Positions 8,253-17,711 of a stretch of DNA of 64,000 bases are shown here, piece after piece. Position 1 is the stretch's first letter; each line of letters opens with the position of its first letter. The position numbers and the translations under genes are program-made. The stretch lies in assembly GCF_018122595.1 (NCBI RefSeq), contig NZ_JAGRQH010000003.1, positions 310,001-374,000 of the forward strand, written 5' to 3'. The notes beneath the pieces were generated by a model, which was given only the letters and a program-made list of their open reading frames with translations, searched no databases and had not been told where the DNA came from. This stretch comes from Neokomagataea anthophila. GTDB taxonomy: Bacteria; Pseudomonadota; Alphaproteobacteria; Acetobacterales; Acetobacteraceae.

Positions 8253-9131
8253 ATGCCCCTTTTTAAAAATCTTATGGTTGTGGGTCCTGGCCTCATTGGT
8301 TCGTCTATTTTGCGACGTGCCCGGGGGGATGGACAATTAGCAGAACGTTTGATTGTTATGGATCGGGATATTGCCGTGCTGAAACGCGTGCAAGAGCTCG
8401 GTTTGGCCGATCATATCACACTTGACCCAGCCGATGCTGCTCAGGCTGATTGTGTTATTCTATCCGTTCCCGTTCGAGCGATTGAACCTGTCGCACGCTC
8501 TTTGGCTCCTTACTTACAGCCAGGTACTATTTTGACGGATGTTGCTTCTGTACGCGGTGAGTTAGGGGCAATTATTCCATCTTTTCTACCTGATGGCGTA
8601 GAGTACGTTCCTTCTCATCCTATGGCTGGCACAGAGTTTTCTGGGCCAGATGCAGGCTTTGCGGAGTTATTTGAAGGGCGATGGGCGTTATTGATCCCTT
8701 CGTTAGACGCTCCTGAATGGGCCTGTACAAAAATACAACATTTTTGGGAGAGCTGTGGAGCACGAACAAAAGTGCTAACGGCTGAAGATCATGATCGTAT
8801 TTGTGCGATGGTAAGCCACCTTCCCCACTTATTGGCTTTTACGATTTGTGATACGGCTGACAATCTTTCTGCTGAAATGCGCTCTGCGGTGCTCGACTAT
8901 GCAGCATCTGGCTTCCGTGATTTCACGCGTATAGCGGCGTCCGACCCTATCATGTGGCGGGATATTTTTAGCGCAAATCGGGATGTACTTTTAGAAACAT
9001 TAGAGCGCTTCATCCAAGACACACAATCAATGGCTGATGCTATCCGTCGTGGGGATGATGAGGCGATTACGGCGAAGATTAACCGTGGGCGTCGTATACG
9101 CCGGACGTTGATCCATAACAAACAGGCTTAA
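8253..9131 (+). CDS. tyrA: Prephenate/arogenate dehydrogenase
   Basis: TyrA-family oxidoreductase of 292 residues. The N-terminal Rossmann motif VVGPGLIGSSILRRA is followed by LTDVASVRG and by the substrate-binding SHPMAGTEFSGP. The C-terminal helical dimerisation half includes MVSHLPHLLAF and GFRDFTRIAASDPIMW. It makes the tyrosine precursor from prephenate or arogenate using NAD(P)+. No ACT or chorismate-mutase domain is present. I prefer ATG at 8253; a TTG at 8238 is in frame. It ends at a shared terminator against pyk. Confidence 0.9.
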   Translation: MPLFKNLMVVGPGLIGSSILRRARGDGQLAERLIVMDRDIAVLKRVQELGLADHITLDPADAAQADCVILSVPVRAIEPVARSLAPYLQPGTILTDVASVRGELGAIIPSFLPDGVEYVPSHPMAGTEFSGPDAGFAELFEGRWALLIPSLDAPEWACTKIQHFWESCGARTKVLTAEDHDRICAMVSHLPHLLAFTICDTADNLSAEMRSAVLDYAASGFRDFTRIAASDPIMWRDIFSANRDVLLETLERFIQDTQSMADAIRRGDDEAITAKINRGRRIRRTLIHNKQA

Positions 9132-9163
9132 ACCACCCACAGTTTTGAAGCTGCGGGTGGTTT
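9130..9163. terminator. Hairpin terminator between tyrA and pyk
   Basis: Inverted repeat AAACCACCCACAG / CTGCGGGTGGTTT (13 pairs including one wobble, loop TTTTGAAG), starting on the tyrA stop codon. It lies between the convergent stops at 9131 and 9176, and the arms end in T or A runs suitable for both directions. Confidence 0.65.
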
Positions 9164-9175
9164 AACAAGAAGCAG

Positions 9176-10606
9176 TTAGGCTTTGATAACGCGCAGTGTA
9201 TTGGTGCTGCCGGAGTGGCCATATGGCAGGCCTGCCAACACTAGTACATGATCACCCTTTACACAGAACCCGTTTGATAGGGCGAGTTCTGCTGCTGGAA
9301 CAGCCAAGTCTTCAATACCATGCGCTTGGCGGTCACGTTCGACAACATGCGGGAATGTACCCCAAACCACACAGAGGCGGCGGGCGACCGTCAGATCTGG
9401 TGTGAGAACCAAGATCGGGCTTGCGGGGCGTTCACGTGCCATAATCAATGCACCGCGTCCGCTACGGGTATGTGCTGCGATAGCCTTCGTGTGGAGTTCA
9501 CGGCTGACCTGCCATGCTGCCTGCACGATGGCCCCTTGGATTGTGCCTTCAGACTTCGGACGTGCATTATCAATACGATGACGCCATTCTTTGTCCTGCT
9601 CTACGCGGGCAACGATACGTGCCATGATGGAGACCGCTTCAAGGGGATATTTACCAGCAGCACTTTCTGCGGAAAGCATTACGGCATCCGCGCCATCATA
9701 CACAGCATTGGATACGTCAGACACTTCTGCACGTGTTGGCGTTGGGCTTTCGATCATGCTTTCCAGCATTTGCGTTGCCACGATGACGGGGCGGCCAAGT
9801 TCACGTGCTAACGTGATGATGCGCTTTTGAGCGACAGGTACTTCTTCAGGTGGCAGTTCAACGCCAAGGTCACCACGAGCAACCATCAAACCATCTGATT
9901 CACGGACGATTGGTTCCAGTGCATCCATCGCTTGTGGCTTTTCAAGCTTGGTGATGATCCATGCACGGCCATCAGCAATTTTCTTTGCTTCTGCTACGTC
10001 TTCGGGGCGCTGAACGAAGGACAGAGCCACAAAATCAACGCCAAGAGAAAGAGCAAAGTCAAAATCTTTGCGATCTTTTTCGGTAAGCGCTGGAATGGGC
10101 AGAGCAACGTCAGGAACATTAACGCCCTTACGTTCGGAAAGCTTACCACCGACGATCACTTCCGTGATCAATGCGTCATCATGCTTTTCGATAACGCGGA
10201 TTTTCAGCTTCCCATCATCCAGCAAAAGATTGCTGCCGACTTCTGCTGCTGAAATAATTTCAGGATGTGGCAGGTTAACGCGTTCAATCGTGCCGGGCGT
10301 TTTATCAAGGTCAAGGCGGAAGCGCTGACCTTCTTTCAAGAAGACTGGGCCATTCTCAAAAACGCCTACGCGTAATTTAGGGCCTTGCAAGTCTGCGAGA
10401 ATAGCGAGTGGGCGGCCGAGTTTTTCTTCAGCGGCACGAATGGCAGCGTGGCGTTCACCATGATCAGCATGGGCACCATGCGAGAAATTGAGGCGGAAAA
10501 CGTTAACACCCGCCTGAGCGAGCGAAAGGATCATTTCAGGCGAGGACGAAGCCGGGCCAAGTGTTGCGACGATCCTTGTGCGGCGATGATGTAAACTGGA
10601 TGTCAT
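9176..10606 (-). CDS. pyk: Pyruvate kinase
   Basis: Complete pyruvate kinase of 476 residues: phosphoenolpyruvate + ADP to pyruvate + ATP. The N-terminal TRIVATLGPAS, the FRLNFSHG substrate loop, LADLQGPKLRVG, and the signature ITKLEKPQAMDALEPI with its catalytic Lys are all present, as is VARGDLGVELP. A C-terminal alpha/beta domain follows. ATG at 10606 agrees with the family start. It lies 26 bases downstream of the SH3-protein gene on the same strand. Confidence 0.95.
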   Translation of the reverse strand: MTSSLHHRRTRIVATLGPASSSPEMILSLAQAGVNVFRLNFSHGAHADHGERHAAIRAAEEKLGRPLAILADLQGPKLRVGVFENGPVFLKEGQRFRLDLDKTPGTIERVNLPHPEIISAAEVGSNLLLDDGKLKIRVIEKHDDALITEVIVGGKLSERKGVNVPDVALPIPALTEKDRKDFDFALSLGVDFVALSFVQRPEDVAEAKKIADGRAWIITKLEKPQAMDALEPIVRESDGLMVARGDLGVELPPEEVPVAQKRIITLARELGRPVIVATQMLESMIESPTPTRAEVSDVSNAVYDGADAVMLSAESAAGKYPLEAVSIMARIVARVEQDKEWRHRIDNARPKSEGTIQGAIVQAAWQVSRELHTKAIAAHTRSGRGALIMARERPASPILVLTPDLTVARRLCVVWGTFPHVVERDRQAHGIEDLAVPAAELALSNGFCVKGDHVLVLAGLPYGHSGSTNTLRVIKA

Positions 10607-10632
10607 CTCTGGGCGTCCTCGTGCTTATACAT

Positions 10633-11529
10633 TCAATTGGACTGTATCGTCTCTCCGGGGAGAAGTCCCCAGAGGGAACGCCGTGGCAACCATCCTGCGT
10701 ATCCTTTAACGACAACATGGCACCACTGCGTGGCGGTTGGGCAGGTTCTAATATTACCTACCGTGCCTGGTTTCAGCACCGCGACGACATCACTGTCATC
10801 ATCGGCACGGCTCATAAGGAGAGCACCGTCTTTCTGTAACCGGGCATCATTCTGATTGGTGACGTAGCCGAGCACACGTGCATCTGCACGGCCGACATGG
10901 TCTCCTTCTCGTTCACTCGCTTCATTTGGCTGGGCTGTATTGCCCTGCGTCGAAAGTCCGGGAATGACGAATGTTCTGCTACCAAACAATGTGGCTTGGT
11001 GAACCCAGCCTTTTACACCGTCTGAATCTTCAATGAGGCGCCAAACATCGAACTCACGTTCGATCTCAACAGGTAGGCCTCGGCGATGATAAACCCAATC
11101 GATGGGATAACGATCGCCCGGCCCTCTCCGGAGATAGACCTTATCGGCACGCAAAGCGGCAAAGCGTGGAAGAGGTAAGCCGGTGTTACTTCCCTTATCA
11201 TCGCTGGGTTGAGATAGGTCTGGCGTGGCTTGTGGTTGGTCTGGTGTACTGGCGCCTGCTGTATCTGAATGCACTAGCGCTGCGGTTGCCGCGCCAGTTG
11301 CGGCAGCCGCAGCAACTGGTTTCGTCAGTGCGGTGTGAGCGCGTTGATGATGCTTATGATGTTTTGTGCCATCTGTTACGGCGTGAATATGCGTAGCAGA
11401 TGGTACTGCACCGTCAGATGTTAGGGGTTTATGGTGATGATGCCGATGATGGGCAGCATGGGCTTGTGATGTAAAAACAAGACCCGCGAGGCCAGCCATG
11501 AGCAGGCTGCGTGTGGTAGTGGTCTTCAT
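10633..11529 (-). CDS. Exported His-rich protein with bacterial SH3-like domain
   Basis: Protein of 298 residues starting with a signal peptide (MKTTTTRSLLMAGLAGLVFT, cleavage after AHA). A linker follows with His clusters (HHRHHHHK and KHHKHHQRAH within residues 28-70) and an Ala/Pro/Ser-rich stretch. From about residue 130, LRADKVYLRRGPGDRYPIDW begins an SH3-like module of the DUF1058 type. A second half ending in KGYAGWLPRRSLWGL looks like another SH3 repeat. Likely periplasmic, perhaps binding cell wall or metal; no enzyme signature is seen. Upstream in-frame ATGs (11544, 11553, 11562) are possible starts. Flanked by pyk and the dsrE-like gene. Confidence 0.75.
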   Translation of the reverse strand: MKTTTTRSLLMAGLAGLVFTSQAHAAHHRHHHHKPLTSDGAVPSATHIHAVTDGTKHHKHHQRAHTALTKPVAAAAATGAATAALVHSDTAGASTPDQPQATPDLSQPSDDKGSNTGLPLPRFAALRADKVYLRRGPGDRYPIDWVYHRRGLPVEIEREFDVWRLIEDSDGVKGWVHQATLFGSRTFVIPGLSTQGNTAQPNEASEREGDHVGRADARVLGYVTNQNDARLQKDGALLMSRADDDSDVVAVLKPGTVGNIRTCPTATQWCHVVVKGYAGWLPRRSLWGLLPGETIQSN

Positions 11530-11637
11530 CAAGGTTACCGTCATCTCCATGACCCGCATCCCTGCCAATCCTTCAGCGTTTCGGCAAGACACCAAATTGT
11601 GCAACAGCATTGTTAAAAGTGAATACCAGAAAAAAAC

Positions 11638-12015
11638 CTATACGACGATCATAGAATTATCGCCAATTTCAGCCAAAAAACGTATCATGCCACTTGCTTC
11701 TGTGCCCTCAATCAAATCTTCCGGCGTTATTTGGGCCAGTGCCATACCGGCTTCACAGGCCAAAAAGACTCCGCCCATTTCTAAGCATGCGTCGCGTAAT
11801 TCTTGTAAACTGGCTACATTGCGATCGATCAATACATGGTCTGGAATGATATTGATCAAATTTGACCACTTATGCGTTAATGAAAAAACACTCAAACCAC
11901 CTGCGAATAGTGTCACTGGGCGACCAATAGATAAAGCGCTAGCGGCGAGAACAAAGGCATAATGAGCCCGTTGCCATGAGTTATCTGCCAGGCTGATATA
12001 AAGAGGTTTTGACAT
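11638..12015 (-). CDS. DsrE/DsrF-like (TusD-family fold) small protein
   Basis: 125-residue protein with the DsrE fold pattern: SLADNSWQRAHYAFVLAASA, then TLFAGGLSV, and a conserved-type Cys in FLACEAGMAL near residue 88. DsrE-family proteins act in sulfur relay or sulfur sensing. The start overlaps the stop of the MoeB-like gene (TAATG), which suggests coupled translation and a shared role in sulfur activation or transfer. The partner and substrate are unknown. Confidence 0.75.
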   Translation of the reverse strand: MSKPLYISLADNSWQRAHYAFVLAASALSIGRPVTLFAGGLSVFSLTHKWSNLINIIPDHVLIDRNVASLQELRDACLEMGGVFLACEAGMALAQITPEDLIEGTEASGMIRFLAEIGDNSMIVV

Positions 12016-12794
12016 TATTTCAGTGCCGCTTGGTTATTTTCAGAATGTGCTGAGCAATCCGGGCTGCGTGTGAGCTCAAAACGACGGAACCTATTTTGAA
12101 GTGCATCCCATGAGGTCACAACGGTGTGTGCTGGCGTATTTGAGGTCAGTTGCATGATTTCCCTCAAGGTTTCTACGGCCATCAGGCTACCGATGACACT
12201 CGTCGCAGGCCCTAAAACTCCGGCACGTGAGCAGTTAAGTGTTTCGTTTTCATCGGCATCGGGGAAAAGGCAGCGGTAACAGGGCCCTTGATACTGCGGG
12301 CGGAACGTGGCCACCTGCCCACTTAAACCTTGTACAGCACCTGATACGAACGTTTTACCGTGGCGCACACAGGCATCTGATATGGCAAAACGGGTACGAA
12401 AATTATCGGTTCCATCGCAAATAAGATCATAAGAAGGCACAAGTTGCTCTAAAACATCCGTTGTTGCACGCATTGCGTGTGTTTCTATGCGGATATGTGG
12501 GTTTAGGGCTGTGAGCTTTTTTTGAGCGATATCGGTTTTGAGAGAGCCAATCGACGACGTATCATACAAAATCTGTCGTTGAAGGTTGCTAAGATCAATA
12601 TGATCATCATCAACAAGGCCAATACGACCAATACCGGATGCTGCAAGCTGTTGGGCTAAAGGAGCGCCAAGTCCACCAAGACCGATGATCAAAACAGAAG
12701 CATCACGGCAACGTGACTGCCCTATGGCACCGATATTGGGAACGAGAATGTGGCGCGCATAACGTTCTAGTTCGACATCTGTAAAATTTAACAT
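12015..12794 (-). CDS. moeB: MoeB/ThiF/HesA-family adenylyltransferase
   Basis: 259-residue E1-like enzyme that would adenylate the C-terminal glycine of a ubiquitin-like sulfur carrier (MoaD or ThiS). The ATP-binding LIIGLGGLGAPLAQQL is at about 34-49, with LVDDDHIDLSNLQRQ after it and the metal/adenylate Asp in DGTDNFRTRF. GPCYRCLFP gives the first zinc-binding CxxC. The second pair appears as DCSAH near the C-terminus, so it reads CxxH instead of the usual CxxC. No rhodanese domain is attached. Which carrier it serves (molybdopterin or thiamine) cannot be told from the sequence, so the symbol is tentative. Confidence 0.85.
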   Translation of the reverse strand: MLNFTDVELERYARHILVPNIGAIGQSRCRDASVLIIGLGGLGAPLAQQLAASGIGRIGLVDDDHIDLSNLQRQILYDTSSIGSLKTDIAQKKLTALNPHIRIETHAMRATTDVLEQLVPSYDLICDGTDNFRTRFAISDACVRHGKTFVSGAVQGLSGQVATFRPQYQGPCYRCLFPDADENETLNCSRAGVLGPATSVIGSLMAVETLREIMQLTSNTPAHTVVTSWDALQNRFRRFELTRSPDCSAHSENNQAALK

Positions 12795-12884
12795 GATGTC
12801 CTCAAGATAGTAGCTGACTTATGGCAGAGAAACGGGCTATTTTGATATAAAATCATAATGATTTTTGACCCTGCGGAGACAGCC

Positions 12885-13451
12885 ATGAGTGTTGCCCTTG
12901 CTCCGTTCTTTGCGAACAAACGGATATCCGTCAAGCGCATTTGGTCATTGAAAAAACGCATAGCTATGATCTGCGTAATGTTATCACTGGCAGCCTATGC
13001 TGTCTCTCCATTGATAACGCTATGGATGTTGCAGGACGCGATCCTGCGGCATGATGCTCAATGTTTACAGCGGCATGTTGACTGGAGCGCCCTCTCCTAT
13101 TCACTACGTGATACGTTAAGCGACCAACAAAATTCGCCAGAAGACGATGATCTGCCAAGTTTTGGTCATTCTTTTGCAACGGCAGCAGCAGCTCATGTGA
13201 TCGAAAAATCTTTAACGCCGTTGGTACTTCTTGCGGTGATTGAACAAGGTGCTCCTTTCCTTAAGGAAAGGCATGATGAAGGCACCTGCTTTCCATGGCG
13301 TTTGCTCAGTCTTCGTTTTGTTGGGATACGTCATTTTAATGTGATGTTTAAGCCTGATGTACAGACAACGTACACACTACATCTGACTTTTGAGCATTGG
13401 GGTTGGAAAGTGACCGGTATCGACCTGCCGCATAATTTGCGGCAGGCGTGA
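12885..13451 (+). CDS. DUF2939 membrane-anchored protein
   Basis: 188-residue protein with one N-terminal transmembrane segment (AMICVMLSLAAYAVSPLITL, about residues 26-45). A family-typical region follows: LQDAILRHDAQCLQRHVDW, then SYSLRDTL. This matches DUF2939, a widespread proteobacterial family of unknown function. The start at 12885 has GGAG eight bases upstream; the frame is open back to 12858. It diverges from the moeB gene and converges with the DUF3126 gene. Confidence 0.75.
   Translation: MSVALAPFFANKRISVKRIWSLKKRIAMICVMLSLAAYAVSPLITLWMLQDAILRHDAQCLQRHVDWSALSYSLRDTLSDQQNSPEDDDLPSFGHSFATAAAAHVIEKSLTPLVLLAVIEQGAPFLKERHDEGTCFPWRLLSLRFVGIRHFNVMFKPDVQTTYTLHLTFEHWGWKVTGIDLPHNLRQA
13424..13446. 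terminator. Hairpin at the 3' end of the DUF2939 gene
   Basis: Inverted repeat CCTGCCGCA / TGCGGCAGG around a five-base AT loop, inside the last codons of the plus-strand gene and just past the stop of the convergent DUF3126 gene. A compact GC stem at a convergent junction fits a terminator, but there is no T tract. Confidence 0.4.
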
Positions 13452-13458
13452 CGCTGCC

Positions 13459-13683
13459 TTAGGCTGGCGGCAGGTCTTCTTCCAAGAGTGTCATATGAAT
13501 GGCGTAAGAGATTTCGCCTTCATCTTCGTCGCGATGGACGGTGCCAATAACCTCACCAGCGACAGAAATCTCAACACTCATCCCCTTACGAGCGGGCTTA
13601 TTGACCGTTAATTTGGGAGAGCCCAGAAGGCGTTGCAGTGTGGTCTGGAGGCGTGTCACCTCAGATGCAGTGAGTTCAGCCAT
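13459..13683 (-). CDS. DUF3126 family small protein
   Basis: 74 residues with the family pattern: TRLQTTLQRLLGSPKLTV, a basic patch KPARKGMSVEISVAGE, then GTVHRDEDEGEISYAI and an acidic end. DUF3126 proteins are short, conserved alphaproteobacterial proteins of unknown function. The length agrees with the family. It stands alone between convergent and divergent neighbours. Confidence 0.8.
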   Translation of the reverse strand: MAELTASEVTRLQTTLQRLLGSPKLTVNKPARKGMSVEISVAGEVIGTVHRDEDEGEISYAIHMTLLEEDLPPA

Positions 13684-13951
13684 GATTGCTCCTGTACGTG
13701 GTCACGTCTCACTATCAAAAGTCAGAGCGCGTCTATGAAAAATGGCAGAAGGACAGTTTATAAAAGTCCCTCTTGTTGAGGTGGTCGTACGCCATGTAGC
13801 CCAAGCAGTGGGGTTAGGGGAACCGTCAATCTTTCTTGAACCTCTGCGCCTGTCATATGTTAAGCTCTTTGGTACTGTGATCATGAGCTTGCGCCTAAGT
13901 GGAGCTTATGTGTCGGTTCGTTGTGAAATTTTTACGTGTTCAGGAGAGATA

Positions 13952-14548
13952 ATGCGTCAGGCTCCATTTTTTACCATGACTGCGCTTGCTGCGTTGGTTG
14001 GGCTGTCTGGGTGTGGGTATTTTGATTCACGAAATGCACATAAAGCACAGCTCGAAATGGTTGGCATGACCAGCTATGACCTTCAGGCGTGCGCAGGTCT
14101 GCCAGGTAGCACAAAGAAGCTCAACGATACGACAGAAATCTGGCAATATGATGGGACACAGCCTATCCCAACGCTTTCAGACTCTGGGTTCATTCCGGCG
14201 CAATCAATGATCAAAATGTATCAATCGGCTTTTGGTGGTGGTGGTACATCATGTCGAATGGTTTTGCGTCTTGATCATGATCGCGTTTCTGAGGTGCATT
14301 ATACGGGCAATGATGATGAATATATCGGCCAAGATGGTATTTGCTCGATCATAACTCGTGGTTGTGCGCGGCAGCGTGAATCAACGATGCGTCGTGTTGA
14401 TGCAGGGCCATTTGGGCCAGTTTCAGCCTTCCACCCCCCGGCTACACCGCCACAAAGCACGAGTGCAACATATTCAAACCAGTCCGGGGCTTTTGTGCCT
14501 AAGTTTTCGGACGATAAAACCAAGCCTCTGATTCAACCGGCGAAATAA
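13952..14548 (+). CDS. Lipoprotein of unknown function
   Basis: 198-residue protein with a lipoprotein signal: MRQAPFFTMTALAALVGLSG followed by Cys, with LSGC as lipobox (Cys21). The mature part has a SmpA/BamE-like look (KAQLEMVGMTSYDLQACAGL, then EIWQYDG), that is, a small outer-membrane lipoprotein fold. The last 60 residues are Pro/Ser/Thr-rich and probably disordered. ATG at 13952 was chosen for the AGGAGA just upstream and the signal peptide; the frame is open back to 13742, but that extension looks unlike protein. The 268 bases before it hold no other recognisable gene. Confidence 0.7.
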   Translation: MRQAPFFTMTALAALVGLSGCGYFDSRNAHKAQLEMVGMTSYDLQACAGLPGSTKKLNDTTEIWQYDGTQPIPTLSDSGFIPAQSMIKMYQSAFGGGGTSCRMVLRLDHDRVSEVHYTGNDDEYIGQDGICSIITRGCARQRESTMRRVDAGPFGPVSAFHPPATPPQSTSATYSNQSGAFVPKFSDDKTKPLIQPAK

Positions 14549-14556
14549 GACTGCAT

Positions 14557-14583
14557 AGCGGCCTTTTGGTATAAAAGGCCGCT
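14557..14583. terminator. Bidirectional terminator between the lipoprotein gene and pdxJ
   Basis: Perfect 11-pair inverted repeat AGCGGCCTTTT / AAAAGGCCGCT with loop GGTAT, between convergent stops (14548 and 14591). The arm bases adjoining the loop are T and A runs, and the plus-strand exit is TATGTTCTTATT. Confidence 0.7.
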
Positions 14584-14590
14584 TATGTTC

Positions 14591-15301
14591 TTATTCGGAG
14601 AGAACTGGGTTCATGAGTGCTTTCATATGTCGGATAGCACCGCCAAGCCCCTCAAAAACAGATTGCCCAATCAGAAAATGTCCGATGTTAAGCTCCCTCA
14701 GTCCGGGGAGTGTACGGATGGGCTGCACATTATCGTATGTAAGGCCATGCCCTGCATGAAGTTCTATTCCGCATTCATTAACGAGATCTGCGGCGTTAAA
14801 AAGGCGCTCTAACTCCCCTGCACCACCATGGGCATATGCACCAGTATGTAGCTCAACAACTGGTACGCCGAGTTGTGCCGATGCGCGGATTTGGTTTTCA
14901 TCGGGGTCAATAAATAACGATACCCGTATGCCCGCCTCTTTTAAGCGCGTGATCATAGGCTCTAGCATGACGCGCTGGCCCACGACATTAAGCCCGCCTT
15001 CAGTGGTGACCTCTTCGCGTTTTTCTGGGACAAGACAGCACGCGTGTGGTCGGAGCGCGCAAGCGAGAGTGATCATTTCTTCTGTCGCGGCCATTTCAAA
15101 GTTTAATGGCGCCGGCAGTGCGCGCAAGCGCATCATATCTGCATCTCTAATGTGGCGGCGGTCCTCACGCAGATGCGCTGTAATTCCATCCGCACCATTT
15201 TGGAGCGCTGTTTGTGCAGCGCTTACGGGATCAGGGTGCTCTCCACCACGCGCGTTTCGGATAGTAGCAACATGATCCACATTAACACCAAGGCGTATCA
15301 T
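14591..15301 (-). CDS. pdxJ: Pyridoxine 5'-phosphate synthase
   Basis: 236-residue TIM barrel that condenses 3-amino-2-oxopropyl phosphate with deoxyxylulose 5-phosphate to pyridoxine 5'-phosphate. Diagnostic segments are [17 protein letters not shown] at the start, [12 protein letters not shown] (catalytic His region), [16 protein letters not shown], and [12 protein letters not shown] near the end. The ATG overlaps the pdxA stop (ATGA), so both last dedicated steps of vitamin B6 synthesis are translationally linked. Confidence 0.95.
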   Translation of the reverse strand: MIRLGVNVDHVATIRNARGGEHPDPVSAAQTALQNGADGITAHLREDRRHIRDADMMRLRALPAPLNFEMAATEEMITLACALRPHACCLVPEKREEVTTEGGLNVVGQRVMLEPMITRLKEAGIRVSLFIDPDENQIRASAQLGVPVVELHTGAYAHGGAGELERLFNAADLVNECGIELHAGHGLTYDNVQPIRTLPGLRELNIGHFLIGQSVFEGLGGAIRHMKALMNPVLSE

Positions 15302-16299
15302 ACGGCGTTACCTTTCCTATGTTGTACCATTGTTGATGCTGTACGAATGGCTGCGATAAGGCTACGTGCATCTGCTGCTCTCACAGTGCGATCAAGAGGA
15401 CGTGCAATATCAAAAGCTGTACCGTGATCGGGCGACGTTCGAACAATGGGTAAGCCAAGTGTAATGTTTACACCTTGCGCCATATCCAATGTTTTTAGCG
15501 GTATGAGGCCTTGGTCATGGTACATACAGATTGCGGCATCGTAGCGTGTGCGTGCTGTGGCGCTGAACATTGTATCCGGTGGGTATGGCCCCTGTGCGTC
15601 AATGCCCTGCGCACGCAGAATATCAATCGCAGGAGTTATGATAGTTTGCTCTTCATCTCCCATCAGACCGGCTTCTCCTGCATGTGGATTAAGGCCGGCG
15701 ATTGCTAGGCGGGGATGATGAATTCCGAAATCACGGATCAGTGCATGGTGCGTGATACGGGTAACATTTACAATGCGCTCTGTAGTGAGGGTTTGAATTG
15801 CGGTTTGTAGTGAGACATGAATTGTGACGGGTATTACCCTGAGTTCAGGTGATGCCAACATCATAATTTCATGTCCCGGCGCAGAACATATTTCTGCCAA
15901 GAACTCCGTGTGCCCAGGGTGTGGAAAACCGCTCTGAGCCAAAATATGCTTGGCAATAGGGTTTGTAACGACACCTGCAGCTTCCCCAGAAAGAGAAAGC
16001 TGAGCAGCATTTTGAATGCTACTGATAATGGTTTCAGCGTTACAAGCGCTTGGTTTTCCCGGTTCTACGGGGGCTGAGCAGAGTGTGGGGAGTACTGGCA
16101 AGGCGTGTGAAAAGACACGCCTTGCTTCTGCGGGTGAGCTGATCATTTCCGTGGGAATAACATTGTTTAATAAGGCTGGATCACCCAACCAAAAAAAACA
16201 ATGTTCACTCAGTCTGAGTGCTTCCCATGCAGATACGGTTAGCTCAGGCCCTATGCCTGCAGGGTCCCCTAACGTTAAAGCAAGAGGTCGCGTCGTCAT
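15298..16299 (-). CDS. pdxA: 4-hydroxythreonine-4-phosphate dehydrogenase
   Basis: 333-residue PdxA enzyme that oxidises 4-phosphohydroxy-L-threonine with NAD(P)+; the product feeds PdxJ. Visible motifs are [13 protein letters not shown] at the N-terminus, [27 protein letters not shown], and [13 protein letters not shown] with metal-ligand His residues, then [13 protein letters not shown]. Start and stop both overlap their neighbours by four bases (M20 dipeptidase upstream, pdxJ downstream), indicating one operon. Confidence 0.95.
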   Translation of the reverse strand: MTTRPLALTLGDPAGIGPELTVSAWEALRLSEHCFFWLGDPALLNNVIPTEMISSPAEARRVFSHALPVLPTLCSAPVEPGKPSACNAETIISSIQNAAQLSLSGEAAGVVTNPIAKHILAQSGFPHPGHTEFLAEICSAPGHEIMMLASPELRVIPVTIHVSLQTAIQTLTTERIVNVTRITHHALIRDFGIHHPRLAIAGLNPHAGEAGLMGDEEQTIITPAIDILRAQGIDAQGPYPPDTMFSATARTRYDAAICMYHDQGLIPLKTLDMAQGVNITLGLPIVRTSPDHGTAFDIARPLDRTVRAADARSLIAAIRTASTMVQHRKGNAV

Positions 16300-17708
16300 G
16301 AGAGCTCAGCAAAACGTGCGAGAAGACGTGCCCATGACCGTGTGCCTTTATGAAATGAGTCGAGACCGTATTGCTCATTGGGTGAATGGATACGATCATC
16401 TGATTGGGCGAAGCCGATTAAGAGGGTATCCAGCCCGAGTGCTTCGTGTACTTCTCCAGCGACAGGGATAGAGCCGCCAGAGCCGACAGTCGCCGCAGGT
16501 ACGTTCCATTCATCCGTCAGAGCTTCCAAAGCAGGTTTTAGGAATGTACTTTTTTCAGAGACTGCAAAGCCCGTGGAGCCACCATGTGATGTGAAAGTGA
16601 CTTTTGCGTCTTTTGGTAAGCGTGCTTGGACGAATTTTCTAAAAATATCACGCAGACGTTCTGGATCTTGACCAGGCACCAAGCGGAAAGATACTTTTGC
16701 CATGGCTACTGCGGGAAGCACTGTTTTGAAGCCCTCCCCTTCATAACCACCGGAAATACCGTTGATTTCGCAACTGGGGCGGCACCATGTTTGCTCGACG
16801 GCTGTATAGCCCTTCTCACCTGCGGCCATTGATAAGCCGGCCTCTTCTAGGAGCGCTGAATCATCTGGGAAAATCTGTTTCCAGCGCGCTCGTACCTCTT
16901 CTGAGGGGTCACAAACACCATCATAGAAACCGGGCAGCGTTACACTACCGTCATCCGCACGCAAATCAGCTAGAATTTGGCACAAAACAGCAATGGGGTT
17001 GGCCGCAGCATTACCGTAGATGCCTGAGTGCAAATCATGACTAGCACATTCAATACGGATTTCTTCTGCCATTAAGCCGCGAAGCGATGTTGTAATACCT
17101 GGTGTTTTTCGGTCTGCCATAGCTGTATCACAGACGAGAACGACATCAGCTTTCAGGTCATCAGCATGTTTTTTGAGGAATGGCAGGAGGTTGGCCCCTC
17201 CACATTCTTCTTCACCTTCTAAAAGTACGCTTACTGTGATGGGCAGTTCGCCATGAATCGCTTTCCATGCACGGCAGGCTTCCAGAAAGGTCATGACCTG
17301 ACCTTTATCGTCACTGGCCCCGCGCGCGACGAGGACCTTGCGGCCGGAAGCTTCTTCTACGATGCGCGGTTCAAATGCAGGGGCGTTCCAGAGATGGTCT
17401 GGGTCTGTTGGTTGAACATCATAATGACCGTAGAATAACACATGCGGCTTATTAGAATGTTTTGGAGCATGGCCTACAACCATAGGGTGACCGGGAGCGG
17501 CCCATTGCACTTCGTGCAGTGCGGCATCCATTCCCAAATCTGTGAGCGTGTCTTTTAGCCAGTTTGCAGCATGGCGACAATCTTCTGCATGGTTAGGCTG
17601 AGTGGACACGCTTGGAATACGCAAAAGAGTGCACAGCCGTTCAATGGATTGGTCCAGCGTATCATCGATATGAGCCAATACAGAAGGTAAAACTGTGGAA
17701 GAAGACAT
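16296..17708 (-). CDS. M20-family dipeptidase
   Basis: 470-residue zinc peptidase of the M20/M25/M40 group. Metal and catalytic residues are visible: FYGHYDVQP (His and catalytic Asp), [10 protein letters not shown] (bridging Asp), [10 protein letters not shown] (catalytic Glu pair), LVCDTAM, and a C-terminal [10 protein letters not shown] His. The lid domain contains [12 protein letters not shown]. Likely cytosolic hydrolysis of dipeptides. It overlaps pdxA by four bases and starts three bases after the glycosyltransferase stop, so it links the vitamin B6 genes to the upstream gene. Confidence 0.9.
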   Translation of the reverse strand: MSSSTVLPSVLAHIDDTLDQSIERLCTLLRIPSVSTQPNHAEDCRHAANWLKDTLTDLGMDAALHEVQWAAPGHPMVVGHAPKHSNKPHVLFYGHYDVQPTDPDHLWNAPAFEPRIVEEASGRKVLVARGASDDKGQVMTFLEACRAWKAIHGELPITVSVLLEGEEECGGANLLPFLKKHADDLKADVVLVCDTAMADRKTPGITTSLRGLMAEEIRIECASHDLHSGIYGNAAANPIAVLCQILADLRADDGSVTLPGFYDGVCDPSEEVRARWKQIFPDDSALLEEAGLSMAAGEKGYTAVEQTWCRPSCEINGISGGYEGEGFKTVLPAVAMAKVSFRLVPGQDPERLRDIFRKFVQARLPKDAKVTFTSHGGSTGFAVSEKSTFLKPALEALTDEWNVPAATVGSGGSIPVAGEVHEALGLDTLLIGFAQSDDRIHSPNEQYGLDSFHKGTRSWARLLARFAELS

Positions 17709-17711
17709 GAA

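Noticed and set aside
9320-9811. 163-codon plus-strand reading frame
   Set aside because: Lies entirely antisense to pyruvate kinase, Cys/His-rich with no family pattern; a shadow of pyk codon use.
13684-13951. Open frame joining upstream DNA to the lipoprotein gene
   Set aside because: The lipoprotein signal, lipobox and Shine-Dalgarno place the start at 13952; the upstream translation looks unlike a protein.
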